Source of the DNA: Bacteroidia bacterium
GTDB taxonomy: Bacteria > Bacteroidota > Bacteroidia > J057
Direction: 5' to 3'
DNA: 64,000 nt
Assembly: GCA_033391075.1 (NCBI GenBank)
Contig: JAWPMV010000001.1
Span: forward strand, 1,364,001 to 1,428,000
Shown here: one piece after another, positions 60,973-64,000 of the stretch
Layout of the letters: each line of letters opens with the position of its first letter
How positions within the stretch are numbered: position 1 is the first letter of the stretch
The notes under the pieces: generated by a model
Database searches by the model: none
What the model saw: only the letters and a program-made list of their open reading frames with translations
Told to the model about the DNA's origin: nothing
Program-made: the position numbers and the translations under genes

Positions 60973-62511
60973 TCACCAATGCTTATCAATCAGTGCTTGT
61001 AGCTCAGGATACTTCTCATCTGTATCTCCCCATTCTTCTCTTAGCGTTAAAAGTCTCTGCTTCAATTCGGCTATTTTCTCCTGATAAGCGGGGTCGTCGA
61101 AAGCGTTTCGGTTTTCTCCAGGATCAGCTATGAGGTCATAAAATTCCCAGGCTGGGGGAGTGGGTTTTTGGATAGCGCCTGTCATATCAAGTGCTTGTCC
61201 ATAGAAAAAGGCCAGTTTATAATTTTCTGTGCGTAGACCGAAATGTGCAGGGCGTTCTTCCCGATGCAGCCAATAGCGATAGTACATATCCTTTCTCCAG
61301 TCATCCACTTGTTTTCCCTGGAGATTTTTTCTAAAGCTTCTTCCTTTTATACTTTCAGCTTTTGGGATACCTGCATAATCCGCAAAAAGAGCTGGAAAAT
61401 CTATATTCAGAATGATATCATCGACAGTAGTTCCGGCAGGGATTTCTTTAGGATAACGGATGACGAAGGGCATTTGCAGAGCTTCTTCGTAAATCATTCG
61501 TTTGTCAAAAAAGCCATGTTCCCCCATAAAATATCCCTGATCAGCCGTATAGATCACAACGGTATTTTCTGCCAAACCACTTTCTGCTAAATAATCCAGC
61601 AGTTTACCTATATTATCATCAATAGCCGCTCCCGATTTGAGGAAATCCCCCACAAACTTTTGATAAATCTTTTTTCTTGCGGCCAATGAATCCAGGCCTT
61701 CCAGGCTGAAGGGCATACCCGGATATCGTTGTTTATCCGCAGCTTTCCTCGAATCATTTTCCCATCTTTCGCCTAAAATCCAGAGTTTTTGTCCGATAAA
61801 AGATCTTCCATTAGTTGTAGGACTAAAATCATAGAGAGAGGGAGGTTCAGGAAATTCTACGTCATTATATAAGTCTTTGTATCGTTCCGGATAGTCAAAG
61901 GGTTCGTGGGTAGCTTTGAAATGGGTCATCAACATGAACGGCTTTTCGGATTTTCTATTTTTCAACCATTCAATAGAAAGGTCTCCGATTACATCCGAAG
62001 AGAAACCCTCATAGACTTTGCCTCCTTCTTCCCAATCTGTTTCTTCTTTTAAAATAGGATTGTGGTACCTTCCCTGGCCGGGTAAGACACTAAAGTGATC
62101 AAAACCTGAGGGTTTCTTTTTCAAATGCCATTTTCCTATGATAGCTGTTTCATAACCTGAGGATTTGAGGTTTTTGGCAATATTATCCTGTGCTGGATCG
62201 AGGGCATCAGAGAGGGTATAAATTCCATTTTGATGACTGTATTGTCCGCTTAGTATACTTCCTCTACTGGGTACACAAATGGAATTGGTACAATAGACCC
62301 GATTGAGTAATGCACCCTCTTTGACCAATCTTTTGATATGATCATTTTTTACATATTCATCCAGAATTCCTCCATAAACTCCCCATGCCTGAGAAGTATG
62401 GTCATCGGACATGATAAAGAGGATATTGGGCCTGAAATCCTTTTGCGCATCTTCTTTCTGAGTACAGGCAAAAAGGAAGACTAAGGTGAATAGTAGCCAG
62501 TTCTTTTTCAT
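60973..62511 (-). CDS. Type I sulfatase, lipoprotein
   Basis: A 512-residue lipoprotein; ATG 62511 is preferred because it begins MKKNWLLFTLVFLFAC, a signal with lipobox, whereas the longer frame adds an unrelated leader. The sulfatase signature CVPSR at about 78-82 gives the Cys converted to formylglycine. The metal-binding start is PNILFIMSDDH (about 28-38), and further hallmarks are AIIGKWHLKKKPSGFDHF (about 120-137) and VIYTADQGYFMGEHGFFDKR (about 315-335). It removes sulfate esters from sulfated glycans at the cell surface or in the periplasm. The anaerobic or FGE-type maturase is not in the window. Confidence 0.92.
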   Translation of the reverse strand: MKKNWLLFTLVFLFACTQKEDAQKDFRPNILFIMSDDHTSQAWGVYGGILDEYVKNDHIKRLVKEGALLNRVYCTNSICVPSRGSILSGQYSHQNGIYTLSDALDPAQDNIAKNLKSSGYETAIIGKWHLKKKPSGFDHFSVLPGQGRYHNPILKEETDWEEGGKVYEGFSSDVIGDLSIEWLKNRKSEKPFMLMTHFKATHEPFDYPERYKDLYNDVEFPEPPSLYDFSPTTNGRSFIGQKLWILGERWENDSRKAADKQRYPGMPFSLEGLDSLAARKKIYQKFVGDFLKSGAAIDDNIGKLLDYLAESGLAENTVVIYTADQGYFMGEHGFFDKRMIYEEALQMPFVIRYPKEIPAGTTVDDIILNIDFPALFADYAGIPKAESIKGRSFRKNLQGKQVDDWRKDMYYRYWLHREERPAHFGLRTENYKLAFFYGQALDMTGAIQKPTPPAWEFYDLIADPGENRNAFDDPAYQEKIAELKQRLLTLREEWGDTDEKYPELQALIDKHW

Positions 62512-62552
62512 AAAGGAAAGGTAGGTAAAAAGAAGGCTAGAGGAAAATGTTA

Positions 62553-62584
62553 CGGACGCCCACGAGCCAGGCTCGCGGACATCC
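62553..62584. repeat. Small palindromic repeat between sulfatase and caspase genes
   Basis: GGACGCCCACGAGCC followed by GGCTCGCGGACATCC, with a perfect core CGAGCCaGGCTCG (62563-62575). The GC-rich composition stands out from its AT-rich flanks. It resembles a dispersed intergenic element, but copy number is unknown. Confidence 0.45.
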
Positions 62585-62601
62585 ATCGCTAAACATAATT
62601 C

Positions 62602-64000
62602 TTAGGTTATTTCTTTTTTGTGGTCTGGATTGACGATGAAAATGTTTGTTGTGTAGGCAATCCAGGAAGCATTGGGTTGGGCATCTGGAGCTTTTTTAAA
62701 TTTAAACTTTCTGTGCCCGGACTCATACGGAGTAGGAAGTGCGTTCTGCTCTACATCATTCAAGTCAAAAGGATCCAGGGATGCCACCAGGAGGATATGC
62801 TCCTGGCTACCGGCCCATTTATCCAGATAAACAAACTTCTGCAATGACATGCCAATTATGGCCCCTTCTCCAACATGGTAGTTTCCTCCAGATGGGATTA
62901 ATATACTTTGTGCACCAAGCATATTTGAGATCCCGAATGATCTGGTCAAATAGGTAAGACTTACGTATAAGTCTTTAGAGCTTCTATTATAGAGTGTCAT
63001 TTGCACATCAAGAAATCGGTCATAGCCTTCTCCCTGATTTAAATTAAATATATACTCTTCTCCCTCCTCTTCTAACTTCTGGCTATTTCCTAAAGAGTCA
63101 TAGCTGGTAATAAGCAATTCTATAGGTTTACCTTGCCATTTAGGATCAAGACCTTGCTGTAAATTTGTCTTTGGATTGTTGATTTGTTTTACAAATTCCC
63201 AGTTTGCTATTCTACTTAATAAGAAGAGCAAATAATTGGCTGATACGGATTGTCTAATAGTGGTGGGAAGTACAAGATCTTTTTGGTCGAAGGGTAAACA
63301 GATTTTGTATTCTTTCTCCGAAAATCTGACGCTGTATTTTGCCGCCGATTCTTCGCTAACAAATTCTATATAATCCGAACCAAGGATATCTTTCATTTCT
63401 TCCTTGACCTCCATTATTATCTTTTCAGCTTGCTCTTTATGGGTGTCAAGAAAGACCGGTAGGGGATTGATCTCAATTTTCACCTCACATGGATAGGATT
63501 GGTCTTGATTAAGTTCCCATTCATTTTTTACCTTAATCACAGAATGTGCGGGGAAAACTTTGCTCAAATGGGTGCTAAGTTTTTCTTTCTTTTCTTCTCC
63601 GACGTAAATATTGCAGGGCACAGCTCTTGCTAAAGTGTCGATCCCGTGAATAGATCCCATACCAATCACCCAGCCTTCACTTGGATTATAGGTAATTTGA
63701 CTTTGATAAGGTTCTGGCTCTATCTCTGCCCCTAAAAAGCCTCTGTGTTTTTTGCCAGAATCTTCACTATTAATGAAAAACTGAGGGGTTTGCTTTTTAT
63801 TTTCCCATGACCGCAAGTAATTTCTGATCTGTGATTGCAGAGACTTGATACTAATGTTTGGGCCGGATTCTTTTAGAATTCTTAGAAGAGATATACTAAA
63901 TAGGCCACCGCTTTCTCCTTCTTTGTCTTTGGCTTCCCAGGCAACTTCAACATTCCTGCATGCTGACATATGAACAATTCTGGGGAGAGGAATTACCTCT
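62602..64000 (-). CDS. Caspase-fold (peptidase C14) protein, partial (N-terminus off window)
   Basis: The frame stays open to the window end; the apparent ATG at 63969 is internal because the coding sequence runs on as PLPRIVHMSACRNVEVAWE. This is the catalytic-cysteine region of caspase/metacaspase-like proteases (Cys at 63958-63960), followed by GGLFSISLLRIL. The catalytic His lies beyond the window. The remaining 420 residues have no recognised domain: a mixed region (about 60-260) and a beta-rich part (about 290-420) with ILIPSGGNYHVGEG. Caspase-family proteins act as regulated proteases in signalling or defence in Bacteroidota. Its neighbours outside the window would be decisive. There is a 90-base gap to the sulfatase gene. 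Confidence 0.75.
   Translation of the reverse strand, partial: EVIPLPRIVHMSACRNVEVAWEAKDKEGESGGLFSISLLRILKESGPNISIKSLQSQIRNYLRSWENKKQTPQFFINSEDSGKKHRGFLGAEIEPEPYQSQITYNPSEGWVIGMGSIHGIDTLARAVPCNIYVGEEKKEKLSTHLSKVFPAHSVIKVKNEWELNQDQSYPCEVKIEINPLPVFLDTHKEQAEKIIMEVKEEMKDILGSDYIEFVSEESAAKYSVRFSEKEYKICLPFDQKDLVLPTTIRQSVSANYLLFLLSRIANWEFVKQINNPKTNLQQGLDPKWQGKPIELLITSYDSLGNSQKLEEEGEEYIFNLNQGEGYDRFLDVQMTLYNRSSKDLYVSLTYLTRSFGISNMLGAQSILIPSGGNYHVGEGAIIGMSLQKFVYLDKWAGSQEHILLVASLDPFDLNDVEQNALPTPYESGHRKFKFKKAPDAQPNASWIAYTTNIFIVNPDHKKEIT

Noticed and set aside
1-64000. CRISPR array, prophage, insertion sequence or integrative element
   Set aside because: No regularly spaced repeats, cas genes, transposase, integrase or phage structural genes were seen; the tRNA-Arg gene has no adjacent integrase or duplicated 3' end.

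Overview
The window is chromosomal DNA of a Bacteroidota bacterium, most likely a marine or environmental Saprospiria/Cytophagia-type lineage. Evidence: several secreted proteins end in type IX secretion (T9SS) sorting domains; a DUF1501/DUF1800 pair and CRTAC1-type FG-GAP proteins are present; start codons lack Shine-Dalgarno sequences; and several promoters fit the Bacteroidota pattern TTG-N18..21-TAnnTTTG. There is no phage, transposase or CRISPR array. It is ordinary chromosome with one polysaccharide locus and many poorly characterised small operons.

Layout. 1-12863 (minus strand): exopolysaccharide/surface glycan locus, read right to left. It holds two Wzz/Wzc-like co-polymerases flanking a Wza-type export lipoprotein, a Wzx flippase, an FkbM methyltransferase, a GT4 glycosyltransferase, a Wzy/ligase, an APH-fold kinase and a nucleotidyltransferase-thymidylate-kinase-like fusion cut by the window edge. 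13122-14975 (plus): ECF sigma factor, probable membrane anti-sigma protein and a Spy/CpxP-like periplasmic protein. 15060-19481 (minus): a five-repeat DUF349 protein and lysS. 19741-23459 (minus): DUF1800 then DUF1501-T9SS. 23460-24521: about 1 kb without a credible gene. 24522-32141 (plus): lone receiver protein, MNT-type nucleotidyltransferase, divergent UvrA paralogue, DUF2339 membrane protein.

32332-35241: divergent secreted protein and CRTAC1 protein, separated by tandem LacI/cre-like operators. 35244-40491 (minus): beta-barrel, large unknown envelope protein, MaoC hydratase. 40606-40830: two dispersed-repeat-like elements. 40850-42738 (minus): MbnP and diheme peroxidase. 42898-46865: MazG, a cluster of zinc-ribbon and His-rich small membrane proteins, S10 peptidase. 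47260: tRNA-Arg(CCU). 47589-49311 (plus): split DUF1214/DUF1254 and a membrane protein. 49390: an unannotated-looking 56-residue basic protein with its own promoter and terminator. 49640-54977: double-CSD/DUF3825 protein, GNAT, XdhC, and a MoaD-like/beta-propeller pair. 55030-62511 (minus): PQQ dehydrogenase, large CRTAC1 protein, sulfatase. 62602-64000 (minus): C-terminal part of a caspase-fold protein running off the window.

The clearest functional units are the polysaccharide assembly line, the sigma/anti-sigma/periplasmic sensor trio, the MbnP/MbnH-like redox pair and the MoaD/propeller/XdhC neighbourhood. Product assignments come from motif recognition by eye; no database search was run.
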